DNA of 64,000 nt, from contig OZ038451.1 in the NCBI GenBank assembly GCA_964036195.1, positions 28,785,927 through 28,849,926 on the forward strand. Reading direction: 5' to 3'. The DNA is from Sphaerolaimus hirsutus (taxonomy: Eukaryota; Nematoda; Chromadorea; Monhysterida; Sphaerolaimidae). Below the pieces are notes generated by a model. The model was not told the DNA's origin. It made no database searches and saw only the letters and a program-made list of their open reading frames with translations. Position numbers and translations under genes: made by a program. This document shows positions 1 to 11,737 of the stretch, piece by piece. Position 1 is the stretch's first letter. The number at the start of each line of letters is the position of its first letter.

Positions 1-2307
1 GGTGGCTTTCTTGTGTATAAAAAGAAATCAGTTTCTGCATATATGCAAGGTCCGATTACAACAGGGGACACAGAGAGCAATACAGTGGCAATGACAATCT
101 CCACTCTTGCAGGAAAACTTGACATTGTCGCTGTCTACCTCTTGGATCAAGGGCGGATACAAAGAGATAGAGAATTAAGGGATGTCAACTCGCAAATCTT
201 GAAAACGATAGGAAACAGAATTATATGCAACCGTAGTTCTGGGAGAGATACAATCGTAATCGGTGATTTCAACGGGGCCTTAGGACAAGAGCACTTTGGG
301 TCGGGTCGATGTGCTGTCACACCAAACCGTAATGGGAGGCTTCTTAAAGGATGGATCTCAGCAATGGACATGGCAGTCCTGGACGACAAAATCGGGCAGT
401 GGTGGACTTTCGAATCGGGCCACGCGAAGACAAGAATTGATCACTGCATAATGGACAATCAAGCGGACATGGCTATGGCGACGGTCAAAAACTTGGGACA
501 CGGAAACAGTCCTATAATGTCTGACCACAGTGGACTTTTGGTGGAAATTTCCATGGAGTCAGGGGGAGAAACAGAGGAAAAGACAATGCCAACCTCTAGG
601 GGGTGGTCAATCAGAGAAAAGGATAAATCCACAGCATTTCTGAGAGAGATCGAGAACGTCATCAATCCGACGTATCCCCCATCCAGCTATGACGCCCTGC
701 TTGAATTTTTACAGCAATGGGCGAAGTGCTGGTTTGGGGGAAAGAAGCGGAAAAGGAAAGAAACAAAGTATGGCAAGAAAATACGAGAGATTAAACGAAT
801 GCTCAAGCAAAAAAGATGCGCTTTACATGAAGGTAGACTTGGCATAATAGAATACCGAGAATACCAAAAAAAAGGACTAGGAGAAATCAGACAACAAGAG
901 ATATCCACACACGACAACAAACTAGAGCAAATAATGGAAAATGAGTTGCAGTACGGAATCGAGAACACTAATCTGTACAAGATGGCCCAGAAACTACGAG
1001 AGGCCGATGTTAAGTACCCAATGCTCAAAATCGGAAATAGACCATGCAAAGATGACGCGGAACTGAAACACGTTCTAAATGAATTTTGGAAGAGAATACA
1101 AGCACCAAATCCAGCAAAAGTGAATTTCAAAACCGACAGTGGAATGATAGGAATAATCGACAAGGCCCTGGCTGACAAATTGGACGCGGAGATTTCGACA
1201 GCGGAAACACGAGAAGCTTGCAGGCGACTAAAGCTGGGAAAATCGGCTGGGACGACAGGGATATCGCACGAGATGCTGAGGATGCCGGGACCGAACCTAG
1301 TTACCACACTGAAAAACCAAATGAATCGGTGGTTTAGTGGCCAGGAAAAAATACCAAGACGCGCGCAAACGTGCAAACTGGTCCTGCTACAAAAAAAGGG
1401 CTCAAAATCAGACGTGAATAACTACAGAACAGTGGGGATACAATGCAATATCCTAAAGCTGTACTGTTCAATCCTAAACAAACGACTGATGGACGGTTTT
1501 GAATGCAATAATGCCTTTGGTGATATGCAAGCAGGATTCAGGGCAAACAGGAGGACAACAGACAACCATGTGATACTACAGGGATGCCTGGCGGAAACAA
1601 ATCGACTATCAGCATGTTTTGTGGATGCAGTGAAAGCATTTGACAGGGTTGATCGGGGACACCTCTGGGTGAAGTTAAGAGACTACGGATATGGCAAAAA
1701 TCTGTGCAAGGCAATAGAAAGCACCTACACGGATCAAAAATGCTATCTGCAGTACAACGAAGTCTGCACGGATGAACTTGACTACCCGCTAGGGGTGCGG
1801 CAGGGTTGCTGCCTAAGTCCTACACTATATGTGCTGTACATGGCCGATCTAAGAACAAAATTGGAAAGAAGCGGACTTGGTGCCAAATTAGGACACGAAA
1901 GAATACCAGCTGGGTTCTTTGTGGATGACGTGGTTCTCATGGCAAATAACGACGTGGATCTGCAGAAGATAATGGACATTTTCACAGAGTGGAGTCATGA
2001 ATGGGGGATTGGAATCAGTGAACAAAATAGCATGATCCTACATTTCAGAAGGAGTGCGGACGTAAACAGAGAGTGGTACCTGGGGATAGGGATAGATGGA
2101 AATAAGCAAATCATAAGAGAATGTGACGAGACCAAATACCTGGGCATTCTTCTGTGCAGTGGTCGTGATCCATTTCAAAAACAAAAAAGCGGATATTTGG
2201 AAAAGCTAACAAAGGGAAAATTCCTTGCAAAAGAAGTTACAAAACACAGCCGAAGACAAATATGGGCGCTAAATATGCTCTGGGGGCGTATCTGGCCAGC
2301 ACAGTGA
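1..2307 (+). CDS. LINE ORF2 part 1: APE-like endonuclease and reverse transcriptase (partial, frameshifted)
   Basis: This part would nick genomic DNA and copy the element's RNA at the nick (target-primed reverse transcription). Counting codons from base 13, the endonuclease part shows GDFN at residues 84-87, a TRIDHC block near 140, and SDH at 170-172, the last catalytic histidine of the fold; the N-terminal catalytic residues lie outside the window. A Lys/Arg-rich linker follows at about 240-270. Reverse transcriptase motifs are intact: FVDAVKAFD (motif A, Asp538), GVRQGCCLSP (motif B) and FFVDDVVLMA (motif C, Asp638-Asp639). The last 15 or so residues before the stop at 2305-2307 are out of frame, because the natural continuation is read in the +3 frame. 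The intact catalytic residues and the single lesion suggest a fairly young copy. The minus-strand open frame at 687-1376 is a shadow of this gene. Confidence 0.9.
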   Translation, partial: GGFLVYKKKSVSAYMQGPITTGDTESNTVAMTISTLAGKLDIVAVYLLDQGRIQRDRELRDVNSQILKTIGNRIICNRSSGRDTIVIGDFNGALGQEHFGSGRCAVTPNRNGRLLKGWISAMDMAVLDDKIGQWWTFESGHAKTRIDHCIMDNQADMAMATVKNLGHGNSPIMSDHSGLLVEISMESGGETEEKTMPTSRGWSIREKDKSTAFLREIENVINPTYPPSSYDALLEFLQQWAKCWFGGKKRKRKETKYGKKIREIKRMLKQKRCALHEGRLGIIEYREYQKKGLGEIRQQEISTHDNKLEQIMENELQYGIENTNLYKMAQKLREADVKYPMLKIGNRPCKDDAELKHVLNEFWKRIQAPNPAKVNFKTDSGMIGIIDKALADKLDAEISTAETREACRRLKLGKSAGTTGISHEMLRMPGPNLVTTLKNQMNRWFSGQEKIPRRAQTCKLVLLQKKGSKSDVNNYRTVGIQCNILKLYCSILNKRLMDGFECNNAFGDMQAGFRANRRTTDNHVILQGCLAETNRLSACFVDAVKAFDRVDRGHLWVKLRDYGYGKNLCKAIESTYTDQKCYLQYNEVCTDELDYPLGVRQGCCLSPTLYVLYMADLRTKLERSGLGAKLGHERIPAGFFVDDVVLMANNDVDLQKIMDIFTEWSHEWGIGISEQNSMILHFRRSADVNREWYLGIGIDGNKQIIRECDETKYLGILLCSGRDPFQKQKSGYLEKLTKGKFLAKEVTKHSRRQIWALNMLWGRIWPAQ

Positions 2308-3245
2308 TGTACGGCGTCGAGATCACGGGACTCTCAAAATCTGCGCTAAAACAAATGACGTCTTCACAGATGGGACTATACCGACAAGTGGGGAATGTAG
2401 GAAAACACATGTCAAACAAACTGTTGGGAATAGACTGGAATATTAGGACAATGGAATGCTGGTACAAATACAGCATAATTAGATACAATGACTACCTGAA
2501 ATCTGAAAAAGCCTCAAAAACGACCAAATTAGCAGCAAGAATCTGGGGGGAGCAAAAAGGGTCAGCGGGGGCAACACAAAAAAACTCACCAGAGGGGCGG
2601 GCAAAAATGGAAAAATCTGAGATGAACTTGGGAGACACGCAAACACTTGGGAAGGATAAAGTTCTAACTGCCTGTAAACATTACGGATGGGAGATCGGAC
2701 TAAAACCACAAACACACGCAACAAGAAGTATACAAAAAGAAAACCAAGTACTACGGGAAATCACACCACTATTGCCAGAAACCCTACAGGTGTCTGAGCA
2801 TAGATGGTTCGCCCGGAGGCATGGCTGGTTACCAAATACACAGCAAATATGCTTTAGGCAAAACAATATAAGACAATGGATAAACTGTCCGTTATGTGAA
2901 TCGCTGGGGTGGTCATTCTGGATGACAATGTCTCATTACCTGGGACAGTGTCAACATCCGACAGTGACACTCTGGCGCACAGAGTGGGCTAGGTCGATTA
3001 GTGAAGACTGTTGCAGCCGACGGTGCGGCAAAGACTCTGCCGCATCCGAGGTGGAGACAGCATTAGTGACGCGACAAACTAGCCATAGCATTGCGAGACA
3101 GATTCCATGCACGGTCTTTGATGCCGCAGTATGCCATAAAATGCGTATTGATGCGTCGCAACACCTGGGTAATTTGGCCAGATTACTGGAAAACTGGGGG
3201 GAACGCAGCGACAGTTCATCGTTCGCGAGCGGGATCCCCGGGTAG
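2262..3245 (+). CDS. LINE ORF2 part 2: thumb and C-terminal Cys/His domain
   Basis: This is the continuation of the LINE protein after the frameshift. It opens with a YALGAYLASTVMYGVEI block, the usual segment after the reverse transcriptase core (a '...YG.E' motif). Near residues 209-230 it carries CPLC followed by HYLGQCQH, a CCHC-type zinc-binding pattern common at the C-terminus of LINE ORF2 proteins and thought to help bind the RNA. It ends at a TAG at 3243-3245. It overlaps part 1 by 46 bases in another frame, which reflects a mutation rather than a designed overlap. Programmed frameshifting is possible in principle but is not known for this domain boundary. Confidence 0.85.
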   Translation: MGAKYALGAYLASTVMYGVEITGLSKSALKQMTSSQMGLYRQVGNVGKHMSNKLLGIDWNIRTMECWYKYSIIRYNDYLKSEKASKTTKLAARIWGEQKGSAGATQKNSPEGRAKMEKSEMNLGDTQTLGKDKVLTACKHYGWEIGLKPQTHATRSIQKENQVLREITPLLPETLQVSEHRWFARRHGWLPNTQQICFRQNNIRQWINCPLCESLGWSFWMTMSHYLGQCQHPTVTLWRTEWARSISEDCCSRRCGKDSAASEVETALVTRQTSHSIARQIPCTVFDAAVCHKMRIDASQHLGNLARLLENWGERSDSSSFASGIPG

Positions 3246-3986
3246 CCAGTAAGCTGACCTTGGATGCAAAGAAGATCCATGTATACTTACATTGTACAAA
3301 ACTGTATCAATTTGCAAAGTGGTTTACAACTGTAAATATGGTATCAGTGTGCGACACAACAAGGCGCGATGTTGATGACAATTTTTAGTAATGATGTGAG
3401 GGATGGGAAGTGAAAAAGGTGATAAATGTCTCTTGGAAAGATGAGCGGTAAAATGAAGTAGGAAACGGCAAGCAACTAGAGATATCTCATCTAACAACTC
3501 AAACCTGGGAACTAAAAAACACAGCAAACCTGTTTCAATAATGTCAAATATGTCAACTAAGTGGATAAAACTTTTGGAATAACAAGCGGAAAACGCTTGG
3601 GAAAGATTATGATTTTCTGTGACTAAGGGGACTTTCTAACAAGGACTATGATTATGATTTTCACTTAACATCTAACTGTTGATTTCCACTTTATTCTCTT
3701 ATGTTCTGTTTTTGTTCAAATGTTGCCAACTGTTTTAAACACGGACAAACCCGGGTCGTGGGGTGCTAGAGTGTTTTATTTTTCGGTGTTCCTGGCAATG
3801 TTGTCTGCCGCCCACTTTATAGTAAGGTAGTAAGTAGACTAGGTGTTTTCTCTATATTCTCCCACACCTTCTGTGTATACAATGCGCACAAACTCACCTA
3901 TTAGGACCGCAAAATAGGAGTACTCGATGGGTATGAATGTTGTATTTTACTTGCATTTGGCTTTTGAGGTCTGAGTCAAGTAAACC
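3246..3986. other. No gene recognised; possibly LINE 3' region
   Basis: About 740 bases follow the LINE stop codon with no long open frame and no recognised repeat end. It may include the LINE 3' untranslated region, but I see no A-rich tail to mark the end. Confidence 0.4.
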
Positions 3987-4413
3987 TACCGTATTACCTC
4001 GAAATACCCCCAGGGGGTTTATTATTTCGCCAGCAAAATTTGAGGGGGGGATAATTCGAGGGGGGGGTTTATTCGAGGGGGGGTCTATTATTTCGCCAGA
4101 AATTTTCGGAAATTCCCTATACGCGGACGTAAAAAAATCGAACAATTTCATTGATGTATATGTGTTTATACGCAAATATAACTGTATACATACAAACACC
4201 CTACCCTAACGTCACTTAATCATCAGTTTTAACATGTGTTCTGCATTGTACAGATCACAAACTGCGGTATTTGTCATGTATGTTCACGTTACACTCAATC
4301 TTAGGGGGGGTATTTCGAGGGGGGGGTTTATTATTTCCTCAGCCGAAATTTAGGGGGGGTATTTCGAGGGGGGGTCAATTCAAGGGGGGGGGTTAATTCG
4401 AGGTAATACGGTA
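3987..4413. mobile_element. TACCGTATT-family MITE, copy 1
   Basis: It begins TACCGTATTACCTCG and ends in the inverted complement CGAGGTAATACGGTA, with TA at both outer ends. The interior has repeated half-units such as TTCGAGGGGGGG on the right and CCTCGAAATACCCCC on the left, plus a middle with TTTATTATTTCGCCAG. This middle matches the copies at 34215, 21945 and 56943 closely. The TA flanks suggest a Tc1/mariner-type TA target, which is an inference. Confidence 0.8.
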
Positions 4414-5054
4414 ATTGAATTGAATATCAATAACGGTGCATATAGCACGTGTGAAAAAATTGGGTTCGCGTAGGGGTCGACAAAATGCACAGATGCCTAC
4501 GCGCTGAATTGTTTATGTGTGAATGACGGGCGCCTCAACAGCGTGTTAATTTTTTTTGTGTGAATTGCCCCATCGCTTTTTGGGGTTTTTTCTGGTGTGA
4601 ATGTGTGAAAACTACATAAATATTTTCCATGCAATTTGAAGTTGTGAAGAACAAATGAGTCTAAAGCGAACAGTGTTGTGTAGATTAGATGTGTGATTTG
4701 TTCTAGTCAGAAAATCAATGTTTTCACGCTGCACCAATTTGGGCGGAGCCCATGAATTGTTAGCAAAAAATATGAAAATAGGAACTTACAAAATATCTGT
4801 GGGCTTGTGCGCGGCGGAAAATGCGACTTGCAGCGGCTCTCCCAAAAGTCGCAGCAGTTTCACCCGCCTCGTGTCGCACTGTGACATTGTAAACTTTTCA
4901 AGTTTTTATTGAGATCGAGAAAGCGACACGCGGCGCGAGAAGCTGCTGTGACCTGATAACGGTGAAAAGAACAAGGGAATGAGATAAATAAAATTTTTTA
5001 AAAAACACAAACCTATTGCTTAATGTACCATGCATTATACTTAATATAAACATA
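4414..5054. other. No gene recognised
   Basis: The sequence is unassigned. It contains several short GTGTGAA words that recur at 7790-7960, so it is probably old transposon debris. I see no supported open frame. Confidence 0.4.
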
Positions 5055-5619
5055 CAGGGATGGGCATTTTCAGTTACCGCTGGAAAAACGCGATAGCTTG
5101 AGCTACGGTTGAGCTATCGCAGTGAAATTTTAGCACAATAGAGTAGACTCCATAGGACACCTATTCTGAAATTTGCAACCCAAACGGCCACATTTTGGGT
5201 TTGTTGTGGAACACACAGTTTTTAGTGTAATCTTGTGACTTGACCCCCGTTATCTCAGGACTGGGGGACTATTCGAGAAAAACAAAGAATTTGGTTGTAG
5301 CCCCGACCCCAAACCCCAACATACTCAAAGGGCATCCAAATCGGCCAATGTACGACAGAATGGGACAACACCAAAGACCGGTGACCCCCCCCCCCTCAAA
5401 TGCCACCCTCGATTTATCCTATGGGTGACGCCTAGTCACAAAATTACACTAAAAACGGTGTGTTCCACTACTCACCCAAAATGTGGCCGTTTGGGTTGCA
5501 AACTTCAGAATAGGTGTCCTATGGAGTCTACTCTATTGTGTTAAAATTTCACTGTGATCGCTCAACTGTAGCTCAAGCTATCGCGTTTTTCCAGCGGTAA
5601 CTGAAGATGCCCACCCCTG
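5055..5619. mobile_element. Long terminal-inverted-repeat element CAGGGATGGG...CCCACCCCTG
   Basis: Two arms of about 180 bases are inverted copies of each other. The left arm runs from CAGGGATGGGCATTTTCAG through GATAGCTTGAG and GTGTTCC-like blocks. The right arm mirrors it and ends GATGCCCACCCCTG. Between the arms lies a block (5236-5430) related to the TATCTCGGG blocks at 47400-47510, 48310-48450 and 60880-60990. No coding capacity is visible, and I could not find a clear target duplication. Confidence 0.75.
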
Positions 5620-5625
5620 TATATG

Positions 5626-6669
5626 CCACGATAAAAAAAACACAGAAATTGAACACAGAAACTCACTGAGTTTCTGTGTTTTTGTTGTACACAGAAACAC
5701 GGAAACTCAAAAATTTCGAAAAACTCAAAACTCAGATGAGTTTTTTTTTGGAGAACACAGAAACACAGAAACACGGAAACACAGAAAAGTTTTTTGAGTT
5801 TTTTCATTGGATTGCAGGAATACTGTGCTGTGTTTCACTGAACAAAATAAGAAATGTGCACAAGTCCATATCAACATATAACAAAGGGTCCAAATTTAAT
5901 AACAAGTAAGAAAATACAACTTAAGTAACAAAATGGCACCTGGGGCCAGTTCCGCAAGTGGAAAAGTTAAGAGTTAAAAGTTAAGAGTTGAGTAAAATGA
6001 CAAATGACAAGTTATGAGTAAAGTTAAGAGTTAAGAGTTGAGTAAAACGGCAAATGATTTTACTCAACTCTTAACTTTTAACTTTACTCTTAACTTATCA
6101 TTTATCATTTTACTCAACTCTTAACTTTTCCACTTGCGGAACCGGCACCTGGTCATTATGACAATGATTGGAATTGTTATTCACACTGACTAATTGACTT
6201 GCACCCACCAGCTCAGAGTTGAAAGCTACCCCCAAAACTACCAAAAGCATAACCTGGTCACTTGTAAGGTATTGTTTAAACTTTAGTGGGTCAAAAGATG
6301 AGTTAGTCAAGTGAAACCAGTGGCGTAAAATGTCATCAAAAATACAAAATGTTCAAACTTTTATTTTACATTTTGCATGACTGTTTACATTGTACAGCGC
6401 ATTTTACAGGGTCCCTGGATATGCATAAACAAATTTGTAATGAGAACACCACTGTTTTTTGCATTTAACCACTGTATTTGAGTAAAAACTTGCATTTTAT
6501 GAAAAAACTCGAGTTTTTATGAAAAAAACTTGAGTTTTTACAAAAAACACAGAAATAATAACAGAGTTACTCAAGTTTTTTTTGTGAAAAAACTCAAAAC
6601 ACAGGTATTCATTTTCGAAAAACTCAAAACACAGAAAGTGTTTTTTTCTGGAGAACTTACCCATCGTTG
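5626..6669. mobile_element. hAT-like MITE with ACACAGAAACTC word interior, 8-bp TSD
   Basis: The ends are CCACGATAAAA... and ...CTTACCCATCGTTG, a decayed version of the AACGATGG inverted repeat. They are flanked by an exact 8-bp direct repeat TGTATATG (5618-5625 and 6670-6677). The outer parts are filled with repeated words such as AACACAGAAAC and TTTCTGTGTTTTTG. A second transposon (5944-6144) is nested inside. Open frames in the words are artefacts of the repeats. Confidence 0.85.
5944..6144. mobile_element. Nested MITE with AGAGTTAAAAGTTA words, 8-bp TSD
   Basis: The terminal inverted repeats contain GTTCCGCAAGTGGAAAAGT on the left and its complement on the right. An exact 8-bp duplication GCACCTGG lies at 5936-5943 and 6145-6152. 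The interior repeats GTTAAGAGTTGAGT-type words. A relative with the same CGCAAGTGGAAAAG start lies near 19388. Confidence 0.85.
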
Positions 6670-6677
6670 TGTATATG

Positions 6678-8062
6678 AAGGGTGTGCTTCTAAAAGTACC
6701 GATCTACAAATTTTTCAAATATGAGTTACGACCATTTTTGGAGTCCCCATAAAAATGCGCTTCAAAAAATACATAATATGTGGGGGGTGCGAAATTCAAT
6801 TTTGAGATATGGGGGGTCGAAAAAAGCAAAAGAAATTCCGGGCAGCAGGGCAGCTCTTGGCGGACAAATCGGTGTGTCCAGTTATGGGACTTTTGCCATA
6901 TTGGATTTTCGCGGGGTCAATGGCGTGTGCGGAAAAATACGTCCGCCGCGCGATTGATGTAATTCGCGCGCAGAACTAACAAACAAATCTTTGTATTTAC
7001 GAAAACAGTAATACTGAGTTTATTTCTGCAACAAAATGATAGAAAATATGGATTTACAAAATTTGCTTTGTGGTAAAATTTAAAGTAAAGCGTCATTCAC
7101 ACTTATGAGATTAATATGAAAAAAATAATATATAGTAAACGTAAAAGAAAATAAATAATGGTGAAAAATAGTAAGAGTAAATACAGAAATTGTGGTGAAG
7201 TTGGGATATTTATATTTATATACATACAAATGGCGGCATGCGCCTCTGAATTTGTGTGCCTTTGTTTCCCACGGTCCAATGGGGTGGCCAGATTTGGCCC
7301 AAGTTTGTGGCTGAGCCGATCAGCTTAGCGTGTGACAGATAAGTTATTATCGGTCACTTTGATCTGTTGTGATGCAACAGGCACATTTTTGCTAAGCGTC
7401 AGTGTGCCTTTTGCATCACATCAAGGGATCGATCTGTAGGAAAAAAATTTTTCTCCAAAAAGTTGAGCCTGTATTTGTCTGATGTAGTTGATTTGGAGTC
7501 AGCGTCACCTATAAAACGTGCGCCCAGCCCACATAAATTGTCGTCACATTAACTTTGCAGTCACATGTTTTTTAGTCTTCTTATTTAGTTTTATCAACCC
7601 CCCTTTTTTCAGCGCGGTTCACACGCGCCTCAAGTAATACATGAACGTGCAATGTTCATGCGCGGTTCGCGTGAACACTGTTATGTGCTGCCGTGATTGA
7701 CGGACACAACAAGTGGATGGCAGAGTAGCCATTCATGTTCATTTCTGTCCTGTTTCCCCCTGTCCTCATCACTGAATATTACATTTTTCACCGAAAAATA
7801 TGAAATTCACACATTTTCACTTCACTCTGTCATGGTGTGAAAATCACATTTTACCAAAAATGTCATAATCACCCAGTGTGTGAATTTTTCTACCGACAAA
7901 TCACATTTGCGTAAGCGTCAATAATTTTCACACAATAATTTTTTACGGTGCACCTGTTGTGTGTTAGCGAGAACCAATTTATATTACCAAAAACCAATTC
8001 GTGTGTTATTTTTTTGTGTGTTTTTTGACCTCCCAGGGAAAATAAACAAATGGTGCGGACCG
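6678..8062. other. No gene recognised; low-copy DNA with GTGTGAA words
   Basis: There is no open frame with coding character. 7790-7960 repeats words such as GTGTGAAAATCACATTT and is likely a decayed short-word transposon. The rest is unassigned. Confidence 0.35.
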
Positions 8063-10257
8063 AAAAAATGATGTAATTGTCGGTAGCAATTAAGTGTGTG
8101 ATGTGTGAGTGTGGAAATGTGTGAATTCTGCTGCAATGCTGCTTGAAAGTGAATATTTCCAAAATTGGGAATTTCTGACATAATTTGCTTTTTGGTGCCC
8201 TAATGTGCTGTGCGCACTACTCTTGGGTGATCGCATCGCATGTGAGGCCAAAACTAAGGAGACGTAATGGCTATATTTTATACCGTTGCAAAGCTGAGAA
8301 CATCCTCTTTCAGTCCACAGCCTCCCCAGAGGCTCGCGTTAGCATTTTTATATCTAAGACTTCAAAACGTACTGTGTGCATTAATTGAGGGTCGATTGCA
8401 TTGCATGTGAGTTCGGAACCAGGAAAAACTAAATCCTGTGGTCTATACCATTGGAAAGCTGAGAAAATACTCTTTTAGAATCTACTACTCACAAGAAGGT
8501 TCACCATCACAATTTTATACCAAAGATTTCAAAACATCCTGCGCACACCACTCTTGGGTGATCGCATCGCATGTGAGGCCAAAACTAAGGAGACATAATG
8601 GCTATATTTTATACTGTTCAAAGCTGAGAACATTCTCTTTCAGATTCCACAGCCTCCCCAGAGGCTCGCGTTAGCTTTTTTATAGCTTTCTCAGAATTTT
8701 CTCAGCTTTCCAATGGTATAGACCACAGCATTTAGTTTTTCCTGGTTCCGACCTCACATGCGATGCGATCAACCCCCGATTAGGGCACACAGCACATTTT
8801 GAAATCTTAGGTATAAAAATGCTAACGCGAGCCTCTGGGGAGGCTGTGGATTCTGAAAGAGGATGTTCTCAGCTTCGCAACAGAATAAAACATAGCCTTT
8901 AGGTCTCCTTAGTTCCGGCCTCACATGAGATGCTATCACCCAAGAGTAGTGTGCACAGCACGTTTTAAAATCTTAGGTGTAAAATCGTGACAGTGAACCT
9001 TCTTGAGAGTGGTAGATTCTGAAAGGGAATTTTCTCAGCTTTCCAATGGTATAGACCACAGCATTTAGTTTTTCCTGGTTCCAACCTCACATGCGATGCG
9101 ATCGACCCTCAATTAGGGCACACAGTACATTTTGAAATCTTAGGTTTAAAAATGCTAACACAAGCCTCTGGGGAGGCTGTGGATTCTGAAGCGATCGACC
9201 CTCAATTAGGGCACACAGTACATTTTGAAATCTTAGGTTTAAAAATGCTAACACAAGCCTCTGGGGAGGCTGTGGATTTTGAAAGAGGATGTTCTCAGCT
9301 TCGCAACAGAATAAAACATAGCTGTTATGTCTCCTTAGTTCCGGCCTCACATGAGATGCTATCACCCAAGAGTAGTGCGCACAGCACGTTCTGAAATCAT
9401 AGGTATAAAATCGTGACGGTGAACCTTCTTGAGAGTGGTAGATTCTGAAAGGGAATTTTCTCAGCTTTCCAATGGTATAGACCACAGCATTTAGTTTTTC
9501 CTGGTTCCAAACTCACATGCGATGCGATCGATTCTCAATTAGAGCACACAGTACGTTTTGAAATCTTAGATATAAAAATGCTAACGCGAGCCTCTGGGGA
9601 GGCTGTGGACTGAAAGAGGATGTTCTCAGCTTCGCAACGGTATAAAATATAGCCATTACGTCTCCTTAGTTCCGGCCTCACATGAGATGCAATCACCCAA
9701 GAGTAGTGTGCACAGCACGTTTTGAAATCTTAGGTATAAAAATGCTAACGCGAGCCTCTGGGGAGGCTGTGGATTCTGAAAGAGGATGTTCTCAGCTTTG
9801 AAAAGGTATAAAATATAGCCGTTACGTCTCCGAAAAAATGATGTAATTGTCGGTAGCAATTAAGTGTGTGATGTGTGAGTGTGGAAATGTGTGAATTCTG
9901 CTGCAATGCTGCTTGAAAGTGAATATTTCCAAAATTGGGAATTTCTGACATAATTTGCTTTTTGGTGCCCTAACGTGCTGTGCGCACTACTCTTGGGTGA
10001 TCGCATCGCATGTGAGGCCAAAACTAAGGAGACGTAACGGCTATATTTTATACCGTTTCAAAGCTGAGAACATCCTCTTTCAGAATCCACAGCCTCCCCA
10101 GAGGCTTGCGTTAGCATTTTTATACCTAAGATTTCAAAACGTGCTGTGCGCACTACTCTTGGGTGATCGCATCGCATGTGAGGCCAAAACTAAGGAGACG
10201 TAACGGCTATATTTTATACCGTTTCAAAGCTGAGAAAATCCTCTTTCAGAATCATCT
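8063..10257. repeat. Rearranged repeat cluster (CTCTTGGGTGATCGCATCG unit) with a direct duplication of about 190 bp
   Basis: A unit of roughly 150-300 bases, with blocks CACTACTCTTGGGTGATCG, GGAGACGTAATGGC and CACAGCCTCCCCAGAGG, occurs forward at 8200-8690, inverted many times at 8690-9830, and forward again at 9955-10257. The segment starting GAAAAAATGATGTAATTG at 8063 is repeated almost base for base at 9833. Several open frames (for example 9087-9485 minus and 9955-10203 plus) are just translations of this unit and share the same peptides. No transposase is visible. Confidence 0.8.
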
Positions 10258-10570
10258 ATCTGTCCCGGAGGCCGCTCAGCTATCTATCTATCCCAGAGGC
10301 AAAATTTTGGGCTACTACCCCCTAAACCCCCCAAAATTGCTCAGCTATCTACCTATCTGGAGCATTTTTGAGAAACATAACCCCAATTTTTGCTCATAAT
10401 CACTATTTTTGATACGTTTTTATTAATATTTACCTCCAAAATCACTAGTTCTTGATCCTATTTAACTATTTTTAGTACCATATGCTCTTATATACCCATT
10501 TTGTGCTATTTTACACCTACTGTTAGCAATTTATCTCCCTTTTTATCCTTCTACACCCCAAAAAAGCCTA

Positions 10571-11422
10571 TGCCGTATTTCCTCAAAATACCCCCGGGTG
10601 TGATTGTTTCATAGTGCTCCCAAGAGGGGGGGGGGGGTTAAACGAGGGGGGTATTTCGAGGGGGGAGTTATTATTTCACAAGAACTTTTTTGAAATCCTA
10701 GTACAAAATCGTTGTTTGTGATGTGCGCTGGGGTAGAAAAATGCATCAATAACTGACATGTAAAGACTCCTGTAGACTAATATTAGTACGTAGATGTGTG
10801 ATTTTTTCTTCACGTTCATAACAGGGGGGGTGGGTTTCGAGGGGAGGAAGACTTATTTGAGGATTTATGGGTTTACAGTCATTTTTTATACAAAATCGCA
10901 TGCTTCATCATAACTGGCACGCTTCCTATGTGAGACATAAATGAGTGTGATTGCAGAGTATTATGTCCGCAGAATATACAGTCTATCTATGGGTCCGCCT
11001 CTGCCGCCGCGCCTTCCAACGTTTTTGTTGATGTTTTTTCATTACATTACACTTTTTCATATTTTTGTGCCAAATATCAATCTCAATTGATCTAGACGTT
11101 GAATTTCAGAAATGTATTTTGTGGCCTTGAATTCCCTGAAAAATTCGAAAAGTATTTTCGAATTTTTTAATTTTCGAATTTTTTGAAAAATAAATCGATT
11201 TTTAAGTGTTTTTTCCAAGGGTGAAATAAAAACTCGAAAATTCCGAAAAAAATTCGAAAATTCAAAAATGTTTTCGAATTTTTGAATCTTTTTTTGCCAT
11301 CGTTAAACGTAACACAGTAAGTGTTTTGAACGTCTGTTATGCATTTCCCGCACTGAAAATTCATAGTGCCCATTTTGAGGAGGGTTTTTCGAGGGGGGGG
11401 GGTATTTCGAGGAAATACGGTA
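10571..11422. mobile_element. TACCGTATT-family MITE (852 bp) with an internal TTCGAAAATTC-word remnant
   Basis: The left end is a variant, TGCCGTATTTCCTC; the right end is GAGGAAATACGGTA. Between them are CGAGGGGGG units. At about 11100-11312 there is a TTCGAATTTTTTGAAAA word block ending TTGCCATCGTTAA, the right part of the AACGATGG family. Confidence 0.7.
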
Positions 11423-11737
11423 CTTTACAATTATGTATACTCTTCAAAAGTTCACACATGCTTCCTTTGACAATTTGAGCCCGTTTTGAGCAATTTTTTC
11501 TAGCTTCATGATTACAGTGCATTTTACTGTTTACGGCAGTGTTGGTAATTATTTCATCGAAGTGGTGCATTTGCAAGTCTGTGCAATTCTTCAACAGGCC
11601 AGAAATACTTTTTCCTGGGTACATCGCTGAAACGAAAACAGTAATTGTCATTGTGCCTACATTGTCTAAAACAGTGCCTAAAACAGTAATTGTCATTTGA
11701 TCTAGACCCGCCATTGTCTATGTTTAGCTGCAATGCA

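Larger units (their letters stand above)
1..3245 (+). mobile_element. Non-LTR (LINE) retrotransposon, 5' end outside the window, one frameshift
   Basis: The stretch encodes an endonuclease, a reverse transcriptase and a C-terminal cysteine/histidine motif in the order of an APE-type LINE ORF2. The frame is already open at base 1, so the element continues to the left of the window. The coding path moves from frame 1 to frame 3 near 2255-2290, which I read as a single indel; otherwise about 1,070 codons are open. No 3' poly-A tail or target duplication could be placed, so the 3' limit is given as the stop codon. The LINE clade was not determined. Confidence 0.9.

Noticed and set aside
687..1376. 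229-codon minus-strand open frame
   Set aside because: It is antisense to the LINE reverse transcriptase, which has clear conserved motifs on the plus strand.
3228..3242. GGATCCCCGGGTA resembles a cloning-vector polylinker at the end of the LINE frame
   Set aside because: The match stops after 13 bases, no further vector sequence follows, and the coding frame runs through it. Most likely coincidence.
5626..6669. Regularly repeated words that might suggest a CRISPR-like array
   Set aside because: There are no unique spacers of constant length. The words belong to a transposon with inverted ends and an 8-bp duplication, in a eukaryotic context.
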